This document shows, one piece after another, positions 1-8,603 of a stretch of DNA of 64,000 bases. The DNA lies in contig NC_008319.1 of assembly GCF_000014585.1 (NCBI RefSeq), positions 2,542,001-2,606,000 of the forward strand, given 5' to 3'. A program made the translations under genes and the position numbers. This stretch comes from Synechococcus sp. CC9311 (GTDB lineage: Bacteria; Cyanobacteriota; Cyanobacteriia; PCC-6307; Cyanobiaceae). How positions within the stretch are numbered: the stretch's first letter is position 1; every line of letters starts with the position of its first letter. Below the pieces are notes generated by a model. The model saw only the letters and a list, made by a program, of their open reading frames with translations, ran no database searches and was not told where the DNA came from.

Positions 1-1
1 C

Positions 2-487
2 TCAGACAAACTCGGCAGTCGTAAGAACACCATGGCATTTTTAACAGGAGGCCTAGGGATTGGTTATCTCGTGATGAGCATGATCAAACCTGGCACGTTC
101 AGCGGAACGACAGGGATCATCATTGCTGTGTTGATCACCATGCTTGCCTCCTTCTTCGTTCAATCAGGAGAAGGGGCTACGTTTGCACTTGTTCCGTTGG
201 TGAAGCGTCGCGTCACGGGCCAAGTCGCTGGTTTGGTTGGTGCATACGGCAACGTCGGAGCTGTGACTTATCTAACGATTTTTAGTCTGCTTCCGATGTG
301 GATGGGTGGGGGTAAAGATCCTTCACCAGAAATCATCGCAGCCTCCAATAGTGCTTTCTTCCAAGTTCTGGGGGTCGCTGGCCTGATTGTTGCTTTCTTC
401 TGCTTCTTTTTCCTCAAAGAACCTAAGGGTTCCTTCGATGACTTACATGAAGGGGAAACAGCGAGTCCTGAATTCGCCAACAACTGA
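2..487 (+). CDS. nrtP: Nitrate/nitrite permease NrtP, C-terminal part (truncated by window edge)
   Basis: The frame is open from the first bases of the window, so only the last about 161 residues of a membrane permease are present. It would import nitrate and nitrite across the inner membrane. The stretch AGLVGAYGNVGAVTYLTI is the glycine-rich nitrate signature of the nitrate/nitrite porter branch of the major facilitator superfamily, and at least four hydrophobic segments are visible before a charged tail. It lies just upstream of narB in the same direction, as in marine Synechococcus nitrate clusters. An ATG at 32 exists but falls inside a conserved loop (SDKLGSRKNT precedes it), so it is not the true start. 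Confidence 0.9.
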   Translation, partial: SDKLGSRKNTMAFLTGGLGIGYLVMSMIKPGTFSGTTGIIIAVLITMLASFFVQSGEGATFALVPLVKRRVTGQVAGLVGAYGNVGAVTYLTIFSLLPMWMGGGKDPSPEIIAASNSAFFQVLGVAGLIVAFFCFFFLKEPKGSFDDLHEGETASPEFANN

Positions 488-515
488 TTCCATATACCTA
501 TTCATAACTGCAGTG

Positions 516-545
516 CACCCGGCGTCATTGACTCCGGGTGTTTCT
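516..545 (+). terminator. Hairpin between nrtP and narB
   Basis: CACCCGG (516-522) pairs with CCGGGTG (534-540). The 11-base loop can add GTC/GAC pairs, and TTTCT follows. It looks like an intrinsic terminator or attenuator in the short gap after nrtP. The U-tract is short, so termination may be partial, letting some transcripts run into narB. Confidence 0.55.
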
Positions 546-564
546 AAATACCTATCTTCAAATC

Positions 565-2793
565 ATGGCAGAGCAAACCACATCCATTCGCAGTCAATGT
601 CCTTATTGCGGAGTGGGGTGTGGTTTGGACTTACAACCACCAGCAAAAAAGGGGGAGGCCGTCAGGCGAGATGCAGATGGAACCCCCATGTGGACGGCTA
701 GAGGAGATCGACAGCATCCATCAAGTCTCGGTCAAGTTTGCATCAAGGGGGCCACAGTCGGAGAAACCCTATCGAGGGGCCGCCTGGATCAACCCCTCGG
801 TCGAACCAGTCTTGATGATGACTTCCAACCGATCAGTTGGGATGAAGCTCTTGAGCGCATCTCAAGCCAAATCAAAACAAGCCTGGAATACAAGGGACCA
901 GACTCCATCGCCATGTATGGCTCCGGACAATTCCATACCGAAGACTATTATTTGGCTCAAAAACTACTCAAAGGAGCGCTAGGAACTAATAATTTCGACG
1001 CCAATTCAAGACTTTGCATGAGTTCTGCCGTCGCGGGTTATACCCGCAGCTTGGGCTCAGATGGTCCCCCATGTAGCTATGAAGACCTAGACCACTGCAC
1101 TGTGGCGTTTCTCATCGGAACCAACACCGCTGAATGCCATCCAGTGCTCTTTCAACGATTACTTAAACGTAAAAAAAGACATCCTGGCTCTGTCACCATC
1201 GTGGTAATTGACCCACGCCAAACCGATACCGCAAAGGCTGCTGACATCCACCTGGCGGTAGCTCCTGGGAGTGACCTTGCCCTCCTTCACGGCATCGCCC
1301 ACCTGGTGATGCGTGAAAACGGACAGGACCCTACATTTATCGATAATTGCACAGACAACTACGACTCCTTTTTTGATGTCGTAGCCCGCTGGACGCCTAG
1401 ACGGGTGGCCTTGTTTTGTGGCATTCCTGAAAAACGCCTACGGGAAGTCGCCCAACTTTTTCATCGTCGTGAAAAAGTCTTAAGCCTCTGGTCGATGGGA
1501 GTAAATCAACGGCGAGAAGGAACCGCCGTCGTGGGTGGAATCATCAATCTGCACTTATTAACAGGACAAATCGGCAAGGAAGGAGCCGGACCTTTTTCAC
1601 TGACAGGGCAACCCAACGCCATGGGAGGCAGAGAAGCAGGTGGCCTCTCCCATCTTCTTCCTGGATATCGCCAAGTCACGAACCCAGAGCACCGCGCTGA
1701 AGTCGAGCAAACCTGGGGATTTCCCAAAGGGAAAATTTCTCCCAATCCTGGCCTAACGGCCTGGCAACAGGTCGAGGCGATGGAACGAGGAGAGCTGGAT
1801 TTGTGGTGGGTCGCTGCGACCAACCCTCTCGTGAGCATGCCAGACCTTGAACGCGTAAAAACAGCGATGAAGCGCTGCCCATTAGTCGTTGTTAGTGAAG
1901 CTTATACAGACTCAGAAACATCGCATTACGCTCACCTACTTCTACCAGCTGCTCAATGGAGTGAAAAATCAGGAACCATGACCAACTCTGAACGCAGGGT
2001 TACTTACTGCCCTGCATTTAGGAATCCCAATCGAGAAAGCCGTGCTGATTGGGAGGTCTTTGCCGAGATCGGAAAGCGGCTTGGTTTTGAAAAACAATTT
2101 ACATACGATTCTGCGGCTGAGGTCTATGCAGAATTCACAGCACTAACGAAAAAGCGATTATGTGATGTCTCAGGGTTAAGTCATGACGTTTTGGCCAAAG
2201 AAGGGCCACAACAATGGCCATTTCCACAAGACAGTTCACCATCTCAAGAGACAAAACGGCTCTACACCAATCAAAAGTTTTCAACCGCGAATGGACGTGC
2301 ACGATTCTGTACCGACCAACCGCTTGGTCTTGCAGAACCACCCTGTGACACCTACCCACTGGTTCTCACCATTGGCAGATATCTGGGGCAGTGGCACACC
2401 ATGACGCGCACCGCGAAGGTGAAGCGCTTAACAACGATGCACCCCGAACCTCTGCTTGAGATTCACCCAAAGGATGCCGATCAGTTCGCTGTTCAACATG
2501 GAGAACTCGCGGCCATCAGCTCACGCCGCGGTCAACTCACCGCTCGCGTGCTGGTCACAGACAAGATCCGAAAGGGCACGGTGTTTCTTCCGATGCATTG
2601 GGGTTTTACGCAAACTCACGCCTGTGAGGTCAATGCGCTGATGCATGACCATGCTTGCCCCATTTCGAAGCAACCTGAATTGAAAGCCAGTGCCGTCATC
2701 GTGGCCCCAGCCGTCTCAGTTATCAAACCCATCGAACAGCATGGCAATCGCCTAGATATTTTGCGGCGCATGATCATCCCAGCACTTCGTTGA
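565..2793 (+). CDS. narB: Ferredoxin-nitrate reductase NarB
   Basis: Cytoplasmic molybdoenzyme that reduces nitrate to nitrite with electrons from ferredoxin; it carries one [4Fe-4S] cluster and a bis-MGD molybdenum cofactor. The N-terminus has the cluster motif CPYCGVGC (Cys 12, 15, 19) with the fourth Cys in LGQVCIKG near residue 59, and the expected Mo-ligand Cys in SRLCMSSAV near residue 150. The C-terminal dinucleotide-binding domain contains HWGFTQTHACEVNAL. I chose ATG 565 because it leaves 11 residues before the first Cys; a frame-compatible start at 538 would only add a non-conserved leader. Length 742 fits the family. Molybdopterin genes follow downstream, and narM overlaps its 3' end on the other strand. 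Confidence 0.96.
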   Translation: MAEQTTSIRSQCPYCGVGCGLDLQPPAKKGEAVRRDADGTPMWTARGDRQHPSSLGQVCIKGATVGETLSRGRLDQPLGRTSLDDDFQPISWDEALERISSQIKTSLEYKGPDSIAMYGSGQFHTEDYYLAQKLLKGALGTNNFDANSRLCMSSAVAGYTRSLGSDGPPCSYEDLDHCTVAFLIGTNTAECHPVLFQRLLKRKKRHPGSVTIVVIDPRQTDTAKAADIHLAVAPGSDLALLHGIAHLVMRENGQDPTFIDNCTDNYDSFFDVVARWTPRRVALFCGIPEKRLREVAQLFHRREKVLSLWSMGVNQRREGTAVVGGIINLHLLTGQIGKEGAGPFSLTGQPNAMGGREAGGLSHLLPGYRQVTNPEHRAEVEQTWGFPKGKISPNPGLTAWQQVEAMERGELDLWWVAATNPLVSMPDLERVKTAMKRCPLVVVSEAYTDSETSHYAHLLLPAAQWSEKSGTMTNSERRVTYCPAFRNPNRESRADWEVFAEIGKRLGFEKQFTYDSAAEVYAEFTALTKKRLCDVSGLSHDVLAKEGPQQWPFPQDSSPSQETKRLYTNQKFSTANGRARFCTDQPLGLAEPPCDTYPLVLTIGRYLGQWHTMTRTAKVKRLTTMHPEPLLEIHPKDADQFAVQHGELAAISSRRGQLTARVLVTDKIRKGTVFLPMHWGFTQTHACEVNALMHDHACPISKQPELKASAVIVAPAVSVIKPIEQHGNRLDILRRMIIPALR

Positions 2794-3229
2794 AAGCAGC
2801 ATCCAAGTTGTGGTGATCATGGCCAGGGCGCGCCAACTTACACAAAGCAAAACGCTCTAATTCGAACAAAGAAGCCCATTGGCTAACACTGATCTCAATC
2901 GATTTCTTTCGAGCCGATTCCTGCACAATGCTGGGTAGCTCTCCCAACACTTGCCATGGTTCATCAACCCCAATCGGCAAGTCTTTAGCCATCCCCTCTG
3001 CCATCAACCGAGTCAGAAGTCGCAAGTGCTTACGCAACTCATTCAATGCTGGTAATTCATCAGGCCAATCCACAAGCATTTGGCGCTGTTCCTGAGTGAA
3101 CTCAAGCCAATGGCTCAATTTCAGCTTGACGCCGATGAGATCTAGCTTCCGGCGTACACAAAGAGGAATGCAACGCCAGTTCCCAACAAAATCTTTCTCA
3201 AACCCAAAGCAATGACTGGCTTGATTCAT
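2774..3229 (-). CDS. narM: Nitrate reductase-associated protein NarM
   Basis: Small cyanobacterial protein (151 aa) known to be needed for nitrate reductase activity; its biochemical role is not settled. The N-terminal half has the family pattern F-FEKDFVGNWRCIPLCVRRKLD followed by GVKLKLSHWLEFTQEQRQ and a helical segment with LRLLTRLMAEG. It is convergent with narB and the two coding regions overlap by 20 bases, so the stop codons of both genes sit inside each other. The position next to narB agrees with the assignment. Confidence 0.88.
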   Translation of the reverse strand: MNQASHCFGFEKDFVGNWRCIPLCVRRKLDLIGVKLKLSHWLEFTQEQRQMLVDWPDELPALNELRKHLRLLTRLMAEGMAKDLPIGVDEPWQVLGELPSIVQESARKKSIEISVSQWASLFELERFALCKLARPGHDHHNLDAAFNEVLG

Positions 3230-3341
3230 GCATTCAACGACATAAATTGTTCATGTTGAACCATTTATAGACATCGCTCCCGAAAATGGTCTCAATCGCA
3301 ACCTCGAACTTCAACATTCAAAGAGAAGATTTTTCGAGCTT

Positions 3342-3515
3342 ATGACCTCTTCTGTGCGTTTAGCCATTTCACTTGGACTTCTTCTTGGCTCTCTTCACGG
3401 CTGGTATACCAGCGAAGCCAATGCACATGCAGGCACGCCCTACGGCGTTAAGAATGTGAATTATCCTGGAGCTTTTCCTTCATTTGGTAGCGATTCACTC
3501 AACACGTTTCCATAG
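3342..3515 (+). CDS. Small secreted protein, 57 aa, unknown
   Basis: ATG 3342 opens a 57-codon gene ending at TAG 3515. Residues 1-30 form a clear signal peptide: a short N-region with one Arg, the hydrophobic core LAISLGLLLGSL, and a likely cleavage site SEANAHA. The mature part would be only about 27 residues (GTPYGVKNVNYPGAFPSFGS and a short tail), rich in Gly, Pro and aromatic residues. It sits between narM and moaC in the nitrate cluster. No function is recognised; the family may be restricted to picocyanobacteria. Confidence 0.55.
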   Translation: MTSSVRLAISLGLLLGSLHGWYTSEANAHAGTPYGVKNVNYPGAFPSFGSDSLNTFP

Positions 3516-3542
3516 TGAGAGTCTGAATTCTTCAATTTAGGC

Positions 3543-3863
3543 ATGAACTCTGGGGTCGTCTCTACAGGAAATCGCAGCCAAATCGCAATAGCGACGGGCT
3601 TTCTAGGAGCCTTCATTGTTGGGTCGCTTGCGGTACAAATGGTGCGAAGTCAAGTTGGGGTTGCGAGCAACGGCAATAGACCCAACGCAAAAGTGGAGCC
3701 AGTGATTGCTTCACCAGCCACCCTCTGGGCCGATATGGGATCCCGCAGCGAGTTGGTGGAGGAACTTTCGTCATCACCAGCCATCAACGCATCGCCAAAA
3801 GCCGTAGTCGATCCAGTTGTGGGATCTGAGGCAACACTGTGGTCTGCCTTAGGAAACCGCTGA
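3543..3863 (+). CDS. Hypothetical membrane-anchored protein with internal repeat
   Basis: 106 codons, same strand and 27 bases after the small secreted gene, ending two bases before moaC. One hydrophobic segment ([20 protein letters not shown], about residues 15-34) is followed by a soluble tail. The tail contains an imperfect internal repeat: [16 protein letters not shown] and [16 protein letters not shown], about 40 residues apart. No known domain recognised. The close spacing suggests co-transcription with moaC. Confidence 0.6.
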   Translation: MNSGVVSTGNRSQIAIATGFLGAFIVGSLAVQMVRSQVGVASNGNRPNAKVEPVIASPATLWADMGSRSELVEELSSSPAINASPKAVVDPVVGSEATLWSALGNR

Positions 3864-3865
3864 AC

Positions 3866-4342
3866 ATGGAAGAAGGCCTCACTCACCTCAACACAGCAGG
3901 TGAAGTTCACATGGTTGACGTGGGTGATCGCCGTCCAACGAAACGCGAAGCAACAGCTAGGGGCTGCCTTCAAATGCAGCCAACCACGCTGGAACTGATC
4001 CGTTCCGGAAACACACCGAAAGGTGATCTCCTTGCTGTTGCGCGAGTCGCTGCCATACAGGCGGCAAAACGGACCTGGGAACTGATTCCCCTTTGCCACC
4101 AGTTACCACTCAGTGGAGTGGAAGTCACGATTGAACCGGATTCCTCACTACCGGGCCTCATCCTGTGCTGCCGGTGCAGCACAACAAACAGCACGGGTGT
4201 TGAGATGGAAGCGATGACATCAGTGTCCATTGGATTACTCACGCTTTACGACATGCTCAAGTCCATTGATCCAGGGATGACCTTGGGTCAGATCGCTCTC
4301 ACCCATAAAGATGGAGGTCGCAACGGTGCCTGGTCCCGCTGA
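3866..4342 (+). CDS. moaC: Cyclic pyranopterin monophosphate synthase MoaC
   Basis: Second step of molybdopterin synthesis: rearranges the MoaA product to cyclic pyranopterin monophosphate. Diagnostic segments are [18 protein letters not shown] near the N-terminus, [21 protein letters not shown] with the active-site [22 protein letters not shown] and the C-terminal [13 protein letters not shown]. Length 158 is normal. ATG 3866 is preferred over a GTG 27 bases upstream because it leaves the usual short leader and avoids overlapping the previous gene. Its last 32 bases overlap the start region of moeA. Confidence 0.95.
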   Translation: MEEGLTHLNTAGEVHMVDVGDRRPTKREATARGCLQMQPTTLELIRSGNTPKGDLLAVARVAAIQAAKRTWELIPLCHQLPLSGVEVTIEPDSSLPGLILCCRCSTTNSTGVEMEAMTSVSIGLLTLYDMLKSIDPGMTLGQIALTHKDGGRNGAWSR

Positions 4343-5585
4343 ACCCTATGGGCGCGAAGGGTTACCTCTTAGCGAAGCCAGACATCGCCTTCTCGAAGAC
4401 ATCAGCCCGATCAATGCCCTCACAACCGTGCTTCTCCAGGAGGCGCTTGGGCGCGTCAATGCCAAGTCAATCAATGCTCCTGCCTCGATCCCAGGATTCC
4501 GAGCCTCGATCATGGATGGGTATGCCTTAGGGCAATACCATCAACCGACAGTCGGCCAGCAATGGGCTCTGCAAGGTCGATCAGCCCCTGGTTCTCCATT
4601 TAATCGGGTCTTAAACGCTGGTGAAGCCATCCGAATCTTGACCGGTGCCCCCCTCCCAGAAGGAGCAGGCTGGGTCTTGCCACAGGAATGCGTGGAGACC
4701 AGCCAAACGCAACTGACCTTGGCTGCTGAAGTTTCGGATCAACCCTGGATCCGAGCCGAAGACGAGGAATGCAAAGCCGGGGACCTATTGATCAATCCTG
4801 GCCAGCGCTTGACGCCTTCCCAGCTTGGACGTTTAGCAGGTTGCGGCATAGCCACGCTTGAAGTCCATCGCAAACCTCGCATTGGCCTCCTCATCAGCGG
4901 GGATGAGCTCGTGCCAGCCGGGCTAGAGCGACGAGCAGGAGCCATATGGGAAAGCAATAGCACCCTGCTTGAGACGATCCTGAACAGCCTCCACCAAGTG
5001 GTGCATGCAAAATGCGTGGTTCCCGACCAACCAGAAGCTTTGCGGCGGGCGTTAGCTGAGCTCAGCAACACCTGTGATGTTGTGGTGAGCACAGGGGGGA
5101 TTTCAGCAGGTGACAGTGACTGGATCCGAACGCTGGTGGACGAATTAGGGCAGGTGAGTTTCTGGAAACTATTTCTGAAACCAGGGCGCCCCTTTGCCTT
5201 CGGGCACATCAAAAGCCAGAAAGGATCCGTGCCTTTCTTTGGCCTCCCTGGAAACCCAGTGGCTGCAGCGGTCACCGCCCTGCAACTGCTCTGGCCAGCC
5301 TTACAGATCTTGGAGGGTCAACAGGAGCCTGAGTACTTTCCACGCGTCAAAGTCAAACTGGCCAACGCTTTGGCTCGTCGGCCTGGCCGCCCCGAATTAG
5401 CCCGCGCTCGCTTGGAGGTCAATGCCAATGGAGAACTAATGGCGCGGGTGAGCGACTCTCAAGCCTCATCCCGCATTGGCTCCCTGGTTCAGAGCGATCT
5501 TTTGCTGGAGATTCCCGCACAAACAGGAGGGTTAGAAGCCGGCGAGAGTCTTTGGGCGCAACTCATACGATCCCGCCTCCTCTAA
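4311..5585 (+). CDS. moeA: Molybdopterin molybdenumtransferase MoeA
   Basis: Inserts molybdenum into adenylated molybdopterin. Visible landmarks are [13 protein letters not shown] (N-terminal substrate site), the beta-rich lid [16 protein letters not shown], the MogA-like domain with [15 protein letters not shown], and KPGRPFAFG followed by [12 protein letters not shown]. Length 424 is typical. The start is uncertain because ATG 4311 overlaps moaC by 32 bases; GTG 4317 and GTG 4326 are in-frame alternatives. The moaC-moeA overlap points to translational coupling. Confidence 0.95.
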   Translation: MEVATVPGPAEPYGREGLPLSEARHRLLEDISPINALTTVLLQEALGRVNAKSINAPASIPGFRASIMDGYALGQYHQPTVGQQWALQGRSAPGSPFNRVLNAGEAIRILTGAPLPEGAGWVLPQECVETSQTQLTLAAEVSDQPWIRAEDEECKAGDLLINPGQRLTPSQLGRLAGCGIATLEVHRKPRIGLLISGDELVPAGLERRAGAIWESNSTLLETILNSLHQVVHAKCVVPDQPEALRRALAELSNTCDVVVSTGGISAGDSDWIRTLVDELGQVSFWKLFLKPGRPFAFGHIKSQKGSVPFFGLPGNPVAAAVTALQLLWPALQILEGQQEPEYFPRVKVKLANALARRPGRPELARARLEVNANGELMARVSDSQASSRIGSLVQSDLLLEIPAQTGGLEAGESLWAQLIRSRLL

Positions 5586-5593
5586 GAAGAAGC

Positions 5594-6028
5594 TCAAAGT
5601 GGCGTATTTCCGCTAACCCACGAGCCCTGTCCGTTCCTCCACTCTTTTTTCCAAAAAGGGGCCTGATGCTTAATCGCTTCAAGCAAAGCCATGCAACAAC
5701 GTTGCGCAGGGCCACGGCGATCAGCCTCAACAGCCACAAGCACGATGACCTCATGAGGCGATAAGCGTCCAACCCGATGGATCACAAGCGCTCCTGTCGC
5801 ACCATGCAGCATCAACAACCTTTCCGCATCCTCACGGATCAAGCTTTCGCACAGTCCTGGATAGTGCGTGAGCTCAAGCGCTTCAAGCGAAATCCCATTT
5901 TCAGCCACATCTCGAACACGTCCACTGAATGAGGCTGAAGCAGCGGCAGTTGATGACCATTCAGACAACCGAATCCAAGGATCAAAGGGTTGGCTATGAA
6001 TCTCAACTGTTATTTCCAGTTTTTGCAT
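5594..6028 (-). CDS. moaE: Molybdopterin synthase catalytic subunit MoaE
   Basis: Large subunit of molybdopterin synthase, which transfers sulfur from MoaD thiocarboxylate to cPMP. Family pattern: SFSGRVRDVAENG, LELTHYPGL, HRVGRLSPHEVIVLVAVEADRR, then KHQAPFWKKEW with the catalytic lysines. ATG 6028 gives 144 residues; a longer form starting at 6073 would overlap moaD and add a non-conserved leader. It lies 7 bases after moaD on the same strand, forming a moaD-moaE unit convergent with moeA. Confidence 0.94.
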   Translation of the reverse strand: MQKLEITVEIHSQPFDPWIRLSEWSSTAAASASFSGRVRDVAENGISLEALELTHYPGLCESLIREDAERLLMLHGATGALVIHRVGRLSPHEVIVLVAVEADRRGPAQRCCMALLEAIKHQAPFWKKEWRNGQGSWVSGNTPL

Positions 6029-6035
6029 CAACCCT

Positions 6036-6290
6036 TCAACCTCCAGTAAAGGGTGGAAGAAAAGCAACTTCATCCCCTATTTGAACAGGGGTAAGCGAAT
6101 TCACCAACCGCTGATTAATAGAAATCTGAACAGAGGCAGGACGAGGTCCAAGTTTTAATTGATGCCAGATATCATCAGCCGTCACAACATCTTTGTCGGG
6201 AAGCAAAATACACTGTTCATCCCAACCAGCCTGATCTCGAAGCGAAGCAAACAACAACACCTGGAGTGTTCTCTCCGAAGATTTCGTCAT
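6036..6290 (-). CDS. moaD: Molybdopterin synthase sulfur carrier subunit MoaD
   Basis: Ubiquitin-like small subunit of molybdopterin synthase. With ATG 6290 it has 84 residues and ends in the required Gly-Gly (DEVAFLPPFTGG), whose C-terminus becomes the thiocarboxylate. Core features: TLQVLLFASLRDQAG and ISINQRLVN. A longer frame to 6368 exists but would run into the 5' end of the divergent moaB gene. The intergenic space to moaB is therefore very short and must contain both start regions. Confidence 0.93.
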   Translation of the reverse strand: MTKSSERTLQVLLFASLRDQAGWDEQCILLPDKDVVTADDIWHQLKLGPRPASVQISINQRLVNSLTPVQIGDEVAFLPPFTGG

Positions 6291-6340
6291 AGCGAACAAC
6301 TGCAAGTCCTGATTCGTTCTAGCGTCATCTTGCATTCGCG

Positions 6341-6880
6341 ATTCTGGAGCTGGCCCTCTCAATTGCACTCCTCACCATTTCCGACCGCCGCACCAGGGCG
6401 GAAGACACCAGCGGTGACGCACTGGAACAACGCCTCACAGCCGCAGGTCATCAACTCAGTGACCGACGGATCTGCCCTGATGATCGCTATCAGATTCGCT
6501 CAGAACTCAGTCAGTGGATTGCCAATCCAACCGTTGATGTAGTGATAACAAGCGGCGGAACAGGCCTGACAGGCCGAGACGGGACCCCAGAAGCAGTCTC
6601 CCCATTGCTGGACAAAACCATCGACGGTTTTGGTGAACTCTTTCGCGTTCTTTCCTACGAGAGCATTGGAACGAGCACATTGCAAAGTCGTTGCCTAGCA
6701 GGCGTCGCCAATGGAACCATCATCTTTGTTCTTCCCGGTTCGTTAGATGCCGTTCAAACAGCTTGGGACCGATTGATCTCCAGCCAATTGGACGCGAACA
6801 CGCGTCCCTGCAACCTCGTGCAACTATTGCCGCGATTACGGGAAGCATCTTGGAAAGCCACAGCGAATCCTGATCCGTGA
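6341..6880 (+). CDS. moaB: Molybdenum cofactor biosynthesis protein MoaB/MogA type, non-canonical start
   Basis: Molybdopterin adenylyltransferase-like protein. The frame reads IALLTISDRRTRAEDTSGD, then VVITSGGTGLTGRDGTPEA with the conserved GGTG motif, then SYESIGTSTLQSR and GTIIFVLPGS, all typical of the MogA/MoaB fold. From the upstream stop at 6320 to GTG 6542 there is no ATG, GTG or TTG, yet GTG 6542 lies just before the GGTG motif and would remove the first third of the fold. Candidate starts are ATT 6341, CTG 6344, CTG 6350 or ATT 6362 (GGAG at 6346-6349 could serve the last). The start coordinate is therefore a guess. Divergent from moaD. Confidence 0.85.
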   Translation: MLELALSIALLTISDRRTRAEDTSGDALEQRLTAAGHQLSDRRICPDDRYQIRSELSQWIANPTVDVVITSGGTGLTGRDGTPEAVSPLLDKTIDGFGELFRVLSYESIGTSTLQSRCLAGVANGTIIFVLPGSLDAVQTAWDRLISSQLDANTRPCNLVQLLPRLREASWKATANPDP

Positions 6881-6945
6881 ATCCTGATTAGGTGATTGAG
6901 ACGTTTTGCTGATTTGGGTCGTCGCTGGTGCCAAAGGAGCGGACT

Positions 6946-7719
6946 TCAAAATGGAATCGGCATCGTGACCGCCGCTGGCTCAGGAGCACAGGCACTCACT
7001 TGTTGGTTCACCACATCTCCCACCACCACGATGGAAGGTGAAGCAAATTGTTCTAGTCGAGTGGCCTCTGCCACCTCGCGTAGGGGTGCCTTTAGACAGC
7101 GTTGACCCACCACAGTGCCCTGCTGAACCACAGCAACAGGTGTGTCGCCGTCAAGGCCGCCAGCGATTAATTCCTCAGCAATACGCGGGAGATTATGCAA
7201 ACCCATATAAATCACTAAGCCATCACTTGCGGTCGCCAAAGCACGCCAATTCACTGATGGACGACGTTTATCGATCTCCTCATGACCGGTCACAAAGGTG
7301 ACCGACGAGCCTGCTCGTCGGTGCGTCACCGGTATTCCGGCATAAGCGGGAGCCGCAATCCCGGCCGTCACGCCAGGCACAACCTCGACTGCAACGCCAT
7401 GGGAAACCAGATGGGCTGCTTCCTCTCCACCACGGCCAAACAGGAAGGGATCTCCACCTTTTAAGCGCACAACCGTTTTATAGCGCTGACCCAAGGCCAC
7501 CAACACTGAGTTGGTACTGGGCTGAGGCACGGAATGGTGCCCTCGGCGCTTGCCGACAAAGTGTCGCTCACAGGTCTCGGGAACAAGTTCGAGAACCTCA
7601 CTTGGAACCAATGAGTCGTAGACGAGGGCATCACAACATTGCAGTAGGCGATGAGCTTTCACGGTGAGCAGATCAGGATCGCCTGGTCCAGCTCCAACGA
7701 GATACACAGTGCCCGTCAT
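6946..7719 (-). CDS. cobA: Uroporphyrinogen-III C-methyltransferase
   Basis: SAM-dependent enzyme making precorrin-2, the precursor of siroheme (and of cobalamin). Signature VYLVGAGPGDPDLLT at the start, VRLKGGDPFLFGRGGEEA, VVPGVTAGIAAPAYAGIPVTHR, and GLVIYMGL. ATG 7719 gives 257 residues, usual for a single-domain enzyme without the CysG dehydrogenase/chelatase part. An in-frame start at 7752 would overlap the upstream chelatase-like gene by 22 bases. It lies in the nitrite reductase region, where siroheme is needed by NirA. Convergent with moaB. Confidence 0.95.
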   Translation of the reverse strand: MTGTVYLVGAGPGDPDLLTVKAHRLLQCCDALVYDSLVPSEVLELVPETCERHFVGKRRGHHSVPQPSTNSVLVALGQRYKTVVRLKGGDPFLFGRGGEEAAHLVSHGVAVEVVPGVTAGIAAPAYAGIPVTHRRAGSSVTFVTGHEEIDKRRPSVNWRALATASDGLVIYMGLHNLPRIAEELIAGGLDGDTPVAVVQQGTVVGQRCLKAPLREVAEATRLEQFASPSIVVVGDVVNQQVSACAPEPAAVTMPIPF

Positions 7720-7730
7720 GGTCGAGTCAG

Positions 7731-8417
7731 TCACGGCAATAGGGCAAGACAATGAATAAGTCCCTGACGAAGCTGGGGATTTTCAAGGAGGGATGGCAGG
7801 CCACCAACCTGACGCAACGCCTCAGACATCCGATTGGGCGCTAACGAAAGAGGTAATGGAACCACGTTGGGATGGTCGATAGCAAACTGGTCCCAGACAT
7901 CAAACGGCACCACAGGCAAGTCAAAACGAGCCTGAATTGAAGCCAGGAAACGATCAGACAGCCCTGGCCTCAATGGATGATGAACCAAAGCCATAGAAGG
8001 ATGCTTCGCAGCAACATCCGCAATCCAACACGACATGAGACCCCACCAACAATCCCAAGCGCCAAGAAAAGGAAGCGACTTCACAACAACACCCTCAGCC
8101 TTCAAGCGCTCACGAATCAGCGGCACGTCACTGCGTGCATGACTGCCAGGCAGTAGGAGCAGAGGGACAAGCCACTGGCTATCGCACTGCACAGGCGATG
8201 GATGCTCTGCAGTCAGCACTTCCAATTCAACTGGGGCCGTTCGGCGCTCAGCCACAGCATCCACAATCTGCTGCAAGCAAGGGGATATCAATCCACCTGA
8301 ACGTCCATGGATCACAAGACGAAGGGCAGTTCCACCACTCAATTCGCCACGTTTCCGTAACAACGGCCACGGATCTGAAGCCCCTGGAACTGATCTAGTC
8401 AGGTGGTTTTCATTCAT
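7731..8417 (-). CDS. CbiX/SirB-like sirohydrochlorin chelatase
   Basis: About 228 residues with the two-histidine arrangement of the CbiX family: LVIHGRSGG near residue 35 and LLLLPGSHARSDVPLIRERL near residue 90. These proteins insert Fe or Co into sirohydrochlorin. The partner enzyme cobA lies 11 bases downstream on the same strand, so the pair plausibly supplies siroheme to NirA. The first His is followed by GRSGG rather than the common GSR, and the second half (HPLRPGLSDRFLASI) is divergent, so the metal and even the activity are inferred from family and context. ATG 8417 is preferred; an in-frame start exists at 8447. Confidence 0.8.
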   Translation of the reverse strand: MNENHLTRSVPGASDPWPLLRKRGELSGGTALRLVIHGRSGGLISPCLQQIVDAVAERRTAPVELEVLTAEHPSPVQCDSQWLVPLLLLPGSHARSDVPLIRERLKAEGVVVKSLPFLGAWDCWWGLMSCWIADVAAKHPSMALVHHPLRPGLSDRFLASIQARFDLPVVPFDVWDQFAIDHPNVVPLPLSLAPNRMSEALRQVGGLPSLLENPQLRQGLIHCLALLP

Positions 8418-8423
8418 GCATGC

Positions 8424-8603
8424 ATGACTAACTACCGCAGAAGGCATTCTCGCGCTCCCATGCAGTCCACTGCTCGCAGCAACCGAGCACCAAAGCGATT
8501 TAAAAACGATTTTGATCGCGATTTAGCGGCCATGGCAAGGGTTTGGTCCATGATCCGCCATGGTGCCGTTCGCTGGATCGGAGAAATAGGCCGCCAATAC
8601 TGA
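8424..8603 (+). CDS. Small basic protein, 59 aa, unknown
   Basis: Short gene divergent from the chelatase, reading MTNYRRRHSRAPMQS then a basic stretch and DFDRDLAAMARVWSMIRHG, ending RWIGEIGRQY. It is rich in Arg and looks like a helix with alternating charge. Starts at 8424 or 8460 are both possible; the second would not overlap anything. No domain is recognised. It lies upstream of nirA in the same direction. Confidence 0.45.
   Translation: MTNYRRRHSRAPMQSTARSNRAPKRFKNDFDRDLAAMARVWSMIRHGAVRWIGEIGRQY

Noticed and set aside
6361-6376. CACTCCTCACC resembling the Yfr1 small RNA core
   Set aside because: It lies inside the moaB coding frame and the flanking stem-loops of Yfr1 are absent.
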